DNA from: Anoplopoma fimbria
Taxonomy: Eukaryota > Chordata > Actinopteri > Perciformes > Anoplopomatidae
Assembly: GCF_027596085.1 (NCBI RefSeq)
Contig: NC_072464.1
Coordinates: 14,388,124-14,452,123 of the forward strand
Direction: 5' to 3'
DNA: 64,000 nt
The position numbers were made by a program, and so were the translations under genes. Positions 12,766-45,800 of this stretch are shown here, in pieces. The notes beneath the pieces are model-generated. The model saw only the letters and a list, made by a program, of their open reading frames with translations, was not told the DNA's origin and did not search any database. The first letter of the stretch is position 1; every line of letters starts with the position of its first letter.

Positions 12766-15700
12766 AGATGGCAAGTAATGCTAAAATCATCCTGACTTTT
12801 ATTTGGCTCACACAAGCTTCTTCTTGAGACAGCTTGTTTTTGAAATGATGGTCCATGTTGGATGGGTGATCATAAAATGTGCATGTGAACATGTACTTTG
12901 CGTGTACAGTACAGTATGTGCGTGGGTGTGTGTGTTGATGTGCATGTTTTATATTGAATGAGTATGTGTATGTATGAGCAAATGTGCCCTAAAGGCCTAT
13001 TACATATTCCACTTCCATATGTCTCAAGGGGATAATCATATTAGAGTGAGTCACACTTGACCTCCCTTGCAGAGGATTTAAATAGATCAAAAATACTGCT
13101 GCAGTGTGATCAAATTACTGATATGTTGCTAACATGTCCCATGTATGTTTGAAAATGTGCCATTTGGACGGCAAAGTTTTCGCAATGGCCTTTCATTTAT
13201 GTAATATAATGTAGAAGGACGGTTATACATGGTCATTGATAATGTTTAAAGCTATAGAGAAACATAAGTATTCATATAAAAGATTGTTCCTGATGTAGAG
13301 ATGGCTATTGTACTGTACGTAGATGATGCCATTAGCACAGATACATTAAACATGAGCCATGAGCCGGCACTGGAATAAAGTGGAACAGATGGTAAGCATA
13401 TTTTGAGCTGAGCCAGAATGAATAATTCCCCCAACTGATGACACAGCAACGCCAGCAACAGCTTTGAAAACTCCAAACTTGTTGTGAGCAAAGTTTTAGT
13501 TTGTACACTCAAGTCATCTTTTTTTGTCTCTGTGTCACAAACCTTGGAATGACACATCTTAAGAGAAGTTTTCACAGATCCAAAACGCAAAAACATGTAA
13601 AAGTGTGAATATTATAAAAGTAAACACTGTAAAATGAAATCTCAACACCCACAAACTTGTCTCTGACTGCAATCCCTTTAGTCCGCACTCCCCTCGCTGT
13701 GATGATCTTTGGTTTACCTTTGTAAACAAGCTGTTGCTGTGTGTGACATTCTGCTTTTACAGCAGCTTAGGTTTCCAGGTTCAGATGCTTGATGTTTGTC
13801 CTTGAGGGGACAGCTGCCCTCAGACCTACCTGTCAGTTTAAATAAGAGGTGGCAGAGTATTTTTCGGTACATTTCCTGGAAGCACTCGGGGTATAATCCG
13901 TTTCAAAAAAAGTAATATGCCTTAACAGAATCTGTTCTTCAAAGTGACGTTAATGTTTCAATCAAATTATCAGGTTAATGCCTTTTTATTTTTAAACAAT
14001 TCTTTGACGAACAACTTTTTCATTGAGTCAGCAAAGAGTGACATGTCAAGCACATTACTTTATAGCTGCTCCCATGTTCAGGAAAGCTGGTCACTGACAA
14101 ATACTGTTGTGAAGTTGTACTTTCAACCAGTTACTGTCCATAAATTACACTCAACATTAACTTGTTTAAAGAACATGTCATATTTTGTTTACGTCTAGCT
14201 CAATCTTTGCTGTTTTTTACTCTTTCCCAATGATGATGGCCTTTAACTTTCGATGCTAAGGCAATCCTACCAAACCACCATGGTCATTATTTTTCCAGTG
14301 TGGGAATATATTTTGCAGTAAAGTTTTGTTTGACTGCATTATGCATTACAGTTGCTGAATGATTTATTCCGTCTGACAAGTAGCCCATAATTGAATGTAG
14401 CCTTCAAACGCAATGCTGTGAAAGCTATCACACTCACCCACGTTCGACTTCATTGCCTCCAGGAAACCTACTGCCCATTCTACCCCAATTAAGATTGTTT
14501 CTCTGCGTTATTGCTTTCAGCATAACTCTCTAATAATGGAATGCGGGGAACAGGAAGGGCTAAATGCAAATTTGAGCAAACCAATTAGGTGGTGTTTTTA
14601 TACAGCAACACTTCTCATAAGAGTTCTGTTTTTTAATAGATGGTCATGCCATTCATTTGGCTTTCTAGACTTAAACAGATGAAGTGTCTCTTCCAGTTTT
14701 GTGTGTATGGAGAGGCTCTACTCATTCTTTCTGTGGAAAAAAACAATACTCTATTCCTATTCCGCATCTCATATTTAATCAAGAAACTATTAAAATGTTA
14801 AAGTGATACAGATTAAAACACATAGGTGAATTATCGGAGGCAAAGTTCCTTTTGATACACCTCACACGTACAGCAACCTTGTGTCAAAAGTGACCTTACT
14901 TACCACCGCTTATCTCTATCTTCATTGTCCTAGGCCCTGTCACCTATTGATCTCACCAGTCCCTCAAAATAACAGCAGGGGGAGGAAATTAAGCTCCTCT
15001 GTGCTTATGTGACCCCGACGAAAAAGTAAGACGGAGAGGGAAAGAAAACAGTGCTTCATTCTGCAACATTTAGTCCAATCAGCTCCCTGAGACTGAAAGC
15101 CGACGGGAGGCTGGGCTCCCGTGGTGAGGGAAAGTGGAGGCTGTAAGGCTGCTCTATTTTTCTATAGCATCAAAAATGCATGTGGGTGAAGTGCATTATG
15201 AACTACATACAGGGCTAGGTATAACAAATCCATATAGGCTATAAGCACATGGCTGTTCAGTGTGACAGGTTACTGATTAATATCCAGCATTGAAAATTAA
15301 TGGTCTGAGTCTGAGAAAAAATTCAACCGAGGTGACACAAAAATCTGACTTTTATTCATATACTAATGTTTGATTGCTTGACAACAATTTATGCACAAAT
15401 AGTACAGATTGTTTAATAATTATTTTTTATTGTTTGTGATTCCTTTATCTGAGATTTCTATGTTTAAGCATAATAAATATTAACTCAGTCCCAAAAAATT
15501 TTTTTATGTATTAGCTGCAGTTAAAGAAATGGGTAAAGATGCCAAAATCATATTGTAATTGCATATTAGCTTACAGCAAAGTGTTAATGAATGGTGTCTT
15601 TTGGCAGCATTTAAACACGACTACTGTACCTGGGGAAGAGTGCAACAATGTGTACAACCAATGGAACAAATAGAACACAATGTAGACTCCTGAAATATTC

Positions 15701-17046
15701 ATCCCACTGCCACAGCAGGCACTCAAATGGCAGCGAAAAGACAATGATGAAGTGAGTGACCAACAGCGGGACGGAGGCTTTGCCCAGCCAAGTGAAACCA
15801 CCTTTGAAACTACTGTGGTTTTACTCCTGCTGCTCAAAATATAGAGAGTAGCCATGAATCAGGAAAAACCTCACTCCTATAGCAAACCTAGAGTGCATAA
15901 AATAAATCTACATTTAAATTAAAACATGTTAAGTCCTGGCAACATGCGGATGCAATGTATTCTGGTTGCAGTTGCTAGGTAACAAGCGCTTCAGGGGGAA
16001 ACCCTCATTATGAAGTATTTAAAACGCGTCATTGATTGCTTATTTGCAGATAGAAGTATTTGAATACTTATCTTAAATAATAATACCCACATAAGTAACA
16101 GCTTGTTTGCATTTAATTTGATTTCTTCACATAATCCTGATTTTTTTTCTAAAGCAAAGTGTTGCTCTGGAATTGCCTCTGAACATTTGATTTGTTTCTA
16201 CATGTAGGCTGTGTACAAATTGTAGATCAAAAAGCCCTTATGTGCTGTATGTCATGCTTGCAGAGGGAACAGAGGCACACAGTTACGTACTATCTCTTTC
16301 TCATAGCTCCACTCTTATCAAACAGTTGCCTCCACAGCCAGAGCCGGGATGCAGTCGAGAATCCGCCACCCTCGTCTGAACAGGCTTATTTTTAGCAGGC
16401 ATGGATTGTGAAAGAGCACTTGTTTTATTTCAGTCCTACTGGCTCTGCCTGAAGCACAACAATTATTTGGTGCCCTTCGAGTATGCAGAGTCATTTTCCT
16501 GGTGGTAGGATTTAGGAAGGTTCAGTGCACAGAAACATTCCTTGTGGCCTCAGATGAGCCTGAGTTGTGCTCATTCTGTAATGTCACATCAGTGAGGTAA
16601 TGATGAGGAAACGTGTCATAACAAGAGTTGAATTATTTCACAAATGTACATAAATTAAAATATATTCTAATCATTTTTTTATTTTGAAGACATTTTCTGA
16701 TGAGAATGCAGTGACTCACAATGGCTGTAAAAATACAAAGATCCTGTGCCGCCGTGCTCTCAAAGAGATATTTCTGGCAAAGGAGGGTGACAGTTGCTGA
16801 CTGATCTTAATGCAAACCTGAAATGGAAAGGAGCAGATAAAGCGAGACCATCAGGCATGCAGGCTCAGTATTCTACAGAGAGAGTGGGCTCGGTGTGATG
16901 TGTCCTCAGCTCCTTTTCCCGGCGCTGTTGGCGACTAAAGCAGAGATAGATTTTGACTCAGGTGCAAACTGAGCTGTTTTGTAGACACCCACACCAGCCC
17001 ATTATCTTACAAATACAATACACCAGAGACAAGGCATCTGTTGTGG

Positions 17047-17156
<110 letters not shown>

Positions 17157-20100
17157 GGATGTGTTTTATTTTGTCTGTGAGTATACAGATGTTCAAAACA
17201 ACAGAAGACAAACAAATGATATGATGGAAACATGTAACAATACACTGTAAATAATACATATTATATATAACATCAAAAACACTGCACCGTGCGTTCTTGA
17301 TGGCAGTTCAATTAGGCTGTGGCAGCTGTTTCTACGCTGAATTGTCCAACCCATTAGTAAAGCCAGGACGTGAGCTATCGGATAAAGAGGGAAAGGTGTA
17401 AATGTAAAACAAGTCATGACAGAATGTGACAAGAGACAGGAATTTCCTCTCCTCCCCGTGGTATTCTCTTTAACACTCTCTCAGCCATTTCAATCTCCCC
17501 CTTAATACCATGCCTTCCAGTCTCAACTTTGATCACTGTCATTTTGCAAACTTACAGGATTGGAAGGATCGAGACAAATGCATTATTCATCTCACACACC
17601 AATTTGGGTCTCCTCTGTCTGTAATGCACTTCTCTCATCTCCCTGTCACTTTTGTCTTTTGCTCAGTTTGCTCTGTTGGAGGACGGCACTGATCTTTGGG
17701 GATCCGTAATGGACTGCAAAGTTTAAACCAAAATAAAATATAATGGAATCACTCTAGTTTTAAGAATATGAATAAATATTACAATTATAATTTGTAATAT
17801 TATATTTAAAGGTAATGGCTAGTCGATCTTAGAGAACACAGTGGTTGTATATTACTAGTAAATCCTCAATTCATCAAATATATCGCTGTATACTGAGCAT
17901 GTCTTCATTTCAATCCCACAAGTTCTGCCCCTCTAGTTATCTGGCTTCAGTTTATGTCGAACAACAAACAGCAGTACCGCCCTCGTATTCGTTTCATGGT
18001 GCAGATATTGTCTAACCACCATCATGATCACCCTGAGCTGGAATGAGCTCTAAGCTTTCCAACCCAACATTCACTTCAGTAAATCACACCCAGAGCTCAT
18101 GAGTCAGGAGCCGATGCAATAAAAATGAATTGGAAATCACTGCAGAGACCTTGAAAAGTTGATTCACTCTCCAGTCAGTCGGACTGAAGACTAATCTAAA
18201 GTATGTGGCAGAGATAAATTCTGACTGTCAGTCCAACAGGGTTACATTTGTACCCAAACAGCAGGGCTCATACTGACAGATGACTGAAGGATATAGATCT
18301 TCTGGATTTCCAAAATGTGATAAAACATAAAGAATGACTGTTGCTGTTGAGGTTTCTGTCCTAACACGGCATGTAGTTAATAATGATAATGGAGGCAGAT
18401 TTCCCTTTCGAACTCTCAGTTATTTTTCAAACAATGGGGCCTTTAGTTCAGAGACGAAAGAAGGCTTCTCATTTCTAGCCAGCAACTATCGATTTTGTTA
18501 GCAGAAGTGTTGCCAACAGAAGAGCGTAGCTAGCTAAATGAGATAACAGCAAGCTTACATAAACTGTCTACAGCCTTTTAATGTTGCCTTAATGTTGTTA
18601 AATATGCTCTTAATGGCTTATAACATATATTATGCTAAAGACTGAAGCTAAAGGGGCAAGTATAAAGAAACAGAAGTGCTTGTCGGCTGGTCGAAGAGCG
18701 CCTGAACCTAGGGGAATAGGGGCTGCAATCTTTTTCCCACCCGAAATATTTCTGTCACTCTTCATGTGTGAAACTATGTGCAATACGAATGCCTACCAGG
18801 AAAACTGTACGAGAGTGTGCAGGGCTTTTCTCTTAATAAAATGATTATTGCATTCATCTCCCACGGCCGGCTTTTCTCTGAGTGAGATAGTTTGAAAAAC
18901 ACTTTGGCTTTCCAACATGTTTGACGTCGTCCTAATTAGTTCTTTTTGAGCATAGACCAACCTTAAAGTCGTATCCCCCACGGAAAAAGTGTGACTTGAT
19001 GATCCATGTGGAAGGAATAGAAATAAGAAGTAACTGTTCTTGTATTGCCGAGAGAGTTAATCCTAGTATTACAGTACATTAATACATACATACACACATA
19101 CAGTACTAACCCACACAGACATACAGTACATTCTGTGTAGTGTCATTTTATTCTAACATAAGATGAACAAAAATAAACACCATCCAAAGCTTAAAAGGCA
19201 TTCGGCAACTCATTATGGTTGCTAAGCTGATTGATTGATGATTGGACAATCAGTGTTCATGGGGAGGGGCTTAGCAAACAATCAATTGGATGGGTAAAAA
19301 GCTAAAACGCTTTAAATAAACATGGGCTAATACACTATGTGCCTTGAATTTGATGTTTCATGCCACACCCTTCCCATGGACTGCATTTTTCCGTTTTTAA
19401 AATTACATGACGATGGATATGTTGAATCTGAAATGGTCAAACAGGCTACAAGGGAAATATTACTAACTATTGTAACTATGGGAAGCAATTTGTCTTGTTT
19501 TTTGCTTTGTGTTGTGCAGAGCAAAGTCACCAACCATCGGTCTTATGTTGCACCATTCTTCATATGTGATGCGTCATTCCCGTCTTGACGCTGACAAATA
19601 GTGATGAGATGAGAAGAGTGTTCAATCAGCCAGTCAATATGCCATATGTAATGTTGAATGTTCAATGAAGTTCCTCTCTTATTGTCCTTTATAACAACAA
19701 ATTAGATTATAGTTGCAAATGTCTAGCTTGTAAAACTGTTTTCCAAAGCAAATAGATTTGATTGTGGGAATCATTTGGATTCAGTAGACGTTGTGAAGGG
19801 AAATGGAAAATGCTGATCTTTCAGTGTAAATTGTGTTTTATTTGTCCTGTAAACTGCAAGCAACGCCAGGTGTTTTCTATGCCGCAGGCTGAGTCTGTGT
19901 CAGAAAATATTTGTCAAAAAACCTGATTATGTAAATTATCAAAACATCCCTCAAAGAATGACATTTTTTATGGAATTTTAACAAGATTTTAAACTCTGAA
20001 TGACCCTTATCTTGCCTCCGACTACAATCCTCTCACATCTTCCAAATACACTTGAGTCAATAATTTTAGTATTTAAATGCTATTTCTGTGGAGGGGCATT

Positions 20101-21089
20101 AATGGCCCTGCTGGAGAGACCTCAAGTGACAGACTAAATAGAAAATGACAACAAAAAACAAACTAAAGTGTAATCTAGAGCATAAAATCTCCTTGGTGGT
20201 AAAGGGCGATGGTTTTCTGGCATTGCAATTGCTGATTTAAGGTGGCCTTAGGGGATTTGCACCCAATCTCCAAGATGTCAGAGGATAATGCCATCAACAG
20301 TTTTGCTATTCTGATCCATGGAGTTTATTTGAGTGATCGGGAAGAAAAGGTTTTCTCAAGATAAAACAAAAGTAACCCATCTGCCTGTGACACCTACAGT
20401 CATGGCATTGATTTATCTCCACAAGTCCTTTAAGGTATCTCCTGACACACAGTTATTATTTACACAGCGTATTTGACAGCAACAAAGGGTGTACTGTGAA
20501 ATATGAACAGCAGCGGTGATTACACAGGGTATGATCAAAACAACGAGAGCACAATAATAAAAGACTTCTCGCAGTGACACTGGCTCTATTTTGATGTGGA
20601 ATCCTTTATCTGGCAAGGATTTGGTCCAGATTTAAAAATAGATCACATCAATTTGCAGTCCTGCGAGTGTTGTCAATAAGGCAAGATAAACGTACAAAAA
20701 TAGCAAGAGCAATCCATTGTGAATGTTGTTTTGTGTTTTTGAAAAAAGGTCTGCAGACTGCACCACTGATTCTAAAAAGATACAATCGCCTGAATCTCCT
20801 CCCCTGAGATTTTTGACAGGGTTTTGGTCCAGTTATCTTCTAGAGCACATGTTCAGTATCAGTCGGCATTGAAAATTATCATCCAAGTATATCAATTTTA
20901 CTGGGGCTTTTTGTCTCATCTTAGTAAATGCATATAGTACATGTACATGTCCTCAGAGGCATTTACAAAGAAATGCTATAGCAAACAGATGCTATTGAAG
21001 TTATGGTGCGGATTGTTGCCTTGTTGCTTTCAAAGAAAGAATTGTATACATTTTGAAATTAGACGGAGATTGAGACTACTTTCATAAAT

Positions 21090-21530
21090 AGTCTCACAAT
21101 AAACCTACAGCTAGCAGCTGGTTAGCTTAGCTTAGCATAACCACATAACACAGGGGGAAACAGCTAGCTTGACTTCCACCAAAGGTTACAAAATCTGCCT
21201 ATCAGCATCTCTAAAGCGCACTGATTAACATGTTATATCTAAAAAGAAATTTCGACAAAAAACGAAAAGAAACAATTTGCCTTTCCTATGTGTTGTTTTA
21301 ACACTTGTTTTTGTGCAGATTAAAATAAATGGATTGAACCATCTGATTAAACAATTAATAACAAATTTATAACATGTTAAGAAGTGGGCTTTAAAGTGAC
21401 TTGTAGATGGACTTTTTTCACATTTGGACAGAGCCAAGCTAACTAGCTGTCTTTATTTTAGGTTAAGCTAAGAAGCTGCTGGCTGTAGCTACACATTTTT
21501 TATCTGACACTGGGCAAGAAAGCTTGAAGT
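21090..21530. repeat. Teleost foldback MITE containing the GCTTAGCTTAGC motif
   Basis: The left part has AGCAGCTGGTTAGCTTAGCT, then CAGGGGGAAACAGCTAGC and AAAATCTGCCTATCAGCA. The right part has AGCTAACTAGCTG and TTAAGCTAAGAAGCTGCTGG followed by CTGTAGCT. The ends are inverted relative to each other. I know this family as abundant in percomorph fish. It lies just beyond the presumed kcnj3 3' UTR. Confidence 0.75.
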
Positions 21531-21771
21531 CAAAATTGCAATGTGCACAGTGATTTCAATATTCGTAGGTTTTGGCGAAGCTCGGACTAATACTGCGGAA
21601 GATGCACCCGTACAGGCCAATGCCGTCTCCTTACAGCGAGGTTAGCATGTTGTTGGTCTTTCATCATTTTGACCACCCCCTATTATAAGTAATACATTTT
21701 ATTTATTTAACAGGTAGAGCATGCATTACATCTAGTCAAAGTAGTAAGATGCTAAACAGTTAGGTTAGATC

Positions 21772-23014
21772 TTTATTCCTGAAGAGATTGGGTATCATAC
21801 AATGTCTATGATGCATTTAGAGAAAACCAGATTTCATGGCATGGATTCAGTAAACAGAGTGAGTATGGGGCTGTGGTAGACCCTGTGGCTATATAAAGAT
21901 AATAGTCATTATAATATTATTGCTTTCATCACAAAAGAGGCAGATTATGGGCCCTTAAGACAAAGGTTATGATTTCCTCACGGGCCCACCTCTAAATCTA
22001 ACAAGTAACACCTAAGTTGAAATTCTAATTGAGTGTCTGTATGAATGCCCACACAGGCCTACCATAGATTTAAGTTGTTTTTGTTTTATGAAGAAACAAA
22101 TAAATTGCACAGTACCGACCTACTGTCCTAAGCAGTTAATGAGAAAAATGCCCATAAATGCTGTCTAATATCACAGGGTATTATGTAATGATTGCTTTGT
22201 GCTTATCAAGTAAAAGTATTGACTCTTTCAACTTAAGTGTTACTTTAATAAGCAAGTGAAAATTGTGTAGGATTGTGCCCACTTCAGACAGGTCATATAC
22301 TGCCAATAATACATTTTAAAATGCAAAATGCATCATCTAGCAACATATTCTGTATTTGATCAACTCATAAAGTCATAAAATCGCATATGGTAAAATAGTC
22401 TATATATGAAATACCAAAAATCCAGCTGTGAACAAACATGGAAATGGAAACAAGGTAATATAGTTAAGGCTAAACATCTTTGTCTATTACCTTCGTATAG
22501 CTAAGTCAATAAGAGGAGCATGCAATCAACGTAACATTTCCACAATTTTACATTAAACAACAAAAGCAATCAACTTAAAAGAAATGTATGTGCCTTTCGT
22601 TGCCACAAATTAGAACCATGTAATGTAGGTTTTCCACGAAGTAAATCATATGGCTTTGTGCATTTATCACTGTCTGTAAAATCACAGATTAAACTGTTTT
22701 TGTAAAATAATATATCAATAAATGTCATGCCAGAAATTATCGAGATTCTGCTCTACATGCGCTGTTTCTTACATGCCAGATTGTGCTAATTGTACATCAT
22801 CCTAAAAAAAATATCAGAGGTCTTTCATAGCATGTCCACTTACATCCAGGGACAAATGTGCTCAATTCCATCACCCTACTTTATATAAGGTATATGTGCA
22901 CATTTTCTACATTTCTTTTCATATAAGAATATTGTCCATTAATAAATTCGGGATAGTACAAGGACTTCAGGTAGGGAAACAAAGGATGGCATAAGTTAAA
23001 ATAAGTTTCCTGCT
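21772..23014 (-). other. kcnj3: kcnj3 3' untranslated region, end undetermined
   Basis: Sequence 3' of the kcnj3 stop codon has no coding character and is AT-rich, as expected of a 3' UTR. Candidate poly(A) signals read on the minus strand are ATTAAA (22249-22244) and AATAAA (21777-21772). Further AATAAA copies at 21698-21707 are also possible. No downstream element clearly favours one of them, so the left limit given is only a guess. Confidence 0.3.
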
Positions 23015-42627
<19,613 letters not shown>

Positions 42628-42669
42628 ACTACGATGACAGCAGCGAAAGAAATAACAAAGGATTCAGTT

Positions 42670-42716
42670 ATATATATATATAAAAAAATAATAATAATAA
42701 ATAAATAAATAAAAAA
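42670..42716. repeat. AT-only low-complexity run before kcnj3 start
   Basis: TATATATATATA followed by A-rich AATAAT and AAAT units, 43-90 bases upstream of the ATG, in the presumed 5' UTR. On the sense strand it is T-rich. Confidence 0.85.
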
Positions 42717-42819
42717 AGTCTGGGGTTGTAGTTGCTGCAGTCGTTAATGCCCGTGCGCAATGTGTCCTCTTTGGAAATAAGGCGATAAAAAAAAAAAAGT
42801 GCACTGTCTTCGCCCACAG

Positions 42820-42876
42820 TTAGTCTTGCACCGTCCTCTTCCGCCACACGCTGCTGTTGGTGCACTCTACAGCCAT
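42820..42876 (-). CDS. Possible short upstream ORF in kcnj3 leader (18 codons)
   Basis: An ATG at 42876-42874 opens a frame (MAVECTNSSVW...) that stops at TAA 42822-42820, 193 bases before the kcnj3 start. The ATG has G at +4 but T at -3, so initiation would be weak to moderate. It matters only if the transcript starts upstream of 42876, which the sequence cannot show. Peptide function is not implied. Confidence 0.25.
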   Translation of the reverse strand: MAVECTNSSVWRKRTVQD

Positions 42877-45800
42877 GAAATGTCAATAATGGACCAGTAG
42901 TTTACAAACCCCGGAGATAGAAGCCATATGAAAAGATAAGCAACCCACAGGGAAGAAAAAAGAAAAAAGGTATCCAAACGCGCCAGTCACAGTCCGGGTT
43001 TATCAGTTGCTGCGTCGTGGATTACTCATCGCCCGTGAAGGGTTGGGGCTCTGTCGACCTGTTCAAAACTGAGTAAGTTTTTGTGCGAAAGTTCAAAATC
43101 CTTCCACGGCCCATAAAACACCAATATGTCCGCGTAATCGGTCGCTGGGAAAGGTTTCCTGGATGAAACGTCTCTGTGCGCGCTTGGGTCTGTGTTGGAG
43201 ATGATTCGGTTTCCAGCCCTTCCTTTGTGATCTGTATACATAGGAGACGAGTTGCATCCAAGCACATGAATGTTCAAAATGACGAGATGGAGGAAGAAAA
43301 TCACTGTCCCACTGTCGTCATTTTTGGCTGCGCGCATCGACGCTGATTAGCAGGCTCTTTTTGGGCACCTAGTCCCTTCTCTTAGAGAAACGTCGACTGG
43401 ATGCTCATGGTTCAGCGGTAGAGATCCACCAGATGCTCTTAGATCCTCTCTTTCACGTCGATCTCCTCTGTTCGGCTCCTGCGCACTTCCACAGCTCCAG
43501 TGATGCTCTCACTGTTGCCTAGTGGTACTACAAAGATAGACAATTTGGAGGAGGAGGGAAGAGGGTTTGACAGTTTTTTTTCAAGTCATCAAATATGTGA
43601 AACTGCAGCCAAGATGTCATGATGACTTTCAAATAATCACACTAAACGTTTAGCCTTTAACAAGAGAATCAATATGATTCCAGCTCTTTATAGCATTCCA
43701 AATTGTTTATTATGATTATACAATTGGAAAAAATAGCAGGATTTCACAGCTTTATCTTGCAAAGACACCATGAAGGAACCTGGTGTACAAATATTTCCAT
43801 TGTTCACCTTACTTCCTCTTCAATATATATATGCAGTGTAGGGTAATGTTATGAAAAAATGTCCTGCATCTGTAGCGGACATTTACAAATGTGCCTGGTT
43901 TACCGGTTGTTCTTCTGGGTCACCCGTTCTAACAAGGCACGGATGACCCCATCTTCCATCCCATGGGTGACTGCGCCCACTTTATCCTGTGAATGCTGTA
44001 CACGAGAGATCTCAAGAGAGTAACAAGTTCTGCTAGGAAAGCTGCTGACACTCACAGCAAACTGTATTAGATCTCAGGGGGGACAAAGAGCCGCAACCAA
44101 CCAGGATGCACCGCTCAGAATTCACTCATTGTATTACCGAGATCATGGCCACAGAGGAATACACCCACACCATAGTTACCCAGGCTTACATGCTGTCTCT
44201 CAACACACACATGAGGCAGGATGAACAACATACCAACACCTCTCTCACACACAGTTTAGCTCCCTCCGCCCCTCTACCTTTCTCTTTCCTTTACCACTTA
44301 ACATGGCGCTGTTGTGTGTTGCACATAATCAGCATGTTTGGGCAAAAAAATTCCTCCCTGTTGAAAAGCACAATTAGCACTTAATCAAGTAGTCACTGAT
44401 GACTGCAGCTTTGAAACTCACATATTCATTTTATTTATTCGTTTATTTTATGGCAGACAGTTACAAGGTGGAGACAAGGAGACAGCAGCGAAGCAGTTTG
44501 GGGATCAATTTGGATTATTTTCACTATAGAAATAGTAAATCTCAGTAGATAAAGATAATAAGCCCTAAAAGTAAACCTCCCTACTTCTGAATCAAGCTTA
44601 TAATTCATCCACTAGATACAATTAAATGCACCACATAAAACTCCATGTGAATGTGAAACATAGCTCCTTTATTTACACTCTGTTGTTATTCTTTAACCAT
44701 TTTTGGATCCAGTATCTCAGCTCACAGGGATCAATATGCTGTCGAGTCAGTCTGGTTCCAAGCGAAATCTACCTCTCCTATTATTCTGCAGCTCCCTGTG
44801 GTTTACTGCATGATATCCCACGTTCAGTCTGAGCTCAGAGCACCCTACTGTACAAATGGTGGCTTCTAAAAACAGCACTAAGGTCTGACATAACCGTTTC
44901 CAAATGACCGATCGCATGACAGCTCAGTGCAACGTTGATGTGCCTCCAAATGTTGTCTGCTAGGCTCCGTGGCTCAGACCCCTTGAGGACAGGCAGGAAA
45001 GATTTCCCCATCAGTCACCAGGATGTCATAATTGCCAGGTGAACATTAGCTACAGCTTCTGCAGGACTTTTATAATGAGTGCAGGGGGACACAGGTCATC
45101 CACCATGCATTCTGGCCCTCATTAGGAGGAAAAGGCTACTCACATATTTGCAGAGCAAAATAAGGCCATTAGTTTGGACTGGCCGTCATCACCAGCAAGA
45201 TTATTTTTAATTGCTGTTTTTTACAGATATGCTCATTGAAACAAAAGTTTCCTCCACAAGACTTGTCAAAGTATCTGTCCTGCATGTACATTTAGATGAA
45301 GAAATACATTTCAGGATGCATGGGAATGTGAGTATTTCTCTCTATATATTAATGACTGAATAATCTAATACTAATCTTTGCAATAATCAAAGTTTAAAAC
45401 AAACATCTATAGGTATTAGTGTTAAGACTTAAACAGTCAAACTCAGAGATAATTTGCTAATTTCCTTCATCGGGACTGTGTGTATGTGATGACAGTGACT
45501 AAACAATTCACCAATTCAGATTAAAATGTTGCTAAATCCAGATTGGTGCAGATTACTGAAAATTGAGTTACCACGTAGGATAAAATCCCTTATGGAAAGA
45601 AATTGATTACAATTTTCTTTTTTGCCAGGGCCTTTAAGTTATACAGTAAAATTGTTGTTCAGACATGGTTACAGAAATGGATTATCGTCACGCACCATTA
45701 TTCTTCTTTTTAAACTGAGCTATTTTCATATGTTTCAAAATGATAAGATTGAAGTGATAGCCACAGAGACCATTACACAATATACCATGTCTCTAGAATG

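Larger units (their letters stand above)
42628..43520 (-). promoter_or_regulatory. kcnj3: kcnj3 5' leader and probable CpG-rich promoter region
   Basis: This stretch upstream of the start codon is visibly richer in CpG than the rest of the window (many CG steps between 42960 and 43480). It lies directly 5' of the first coding exon, as expected for a CpG-type promoter. Close to the start codon (42670-42716) is an AT-only run of TATATA and AATA/AAAT units that would lie in the 5' UTR. I cannot place a transcription start. A TATAAAG-like string exists on the minus strand near 43685-43691, but nothing supports its use. Confidence 0.5.

Noticed and set aside
13252..13596. 114-codon minus-strand frame
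   Set aside because: No recognisable family, no splice or promoter context, and a length expected by chance.
42668..42886. 72-codon frame upstream of kcnj3
   Set aside because: It opens at TTG, not ATG, and its C-terminal half is the translation of the AT-only run.
43684..43691. TATAAAG-like string upstream of kcnj3
   Set aside because: Common in AT-rich DNA and just outside the CpG-rich block; no initiator or other element supports it.
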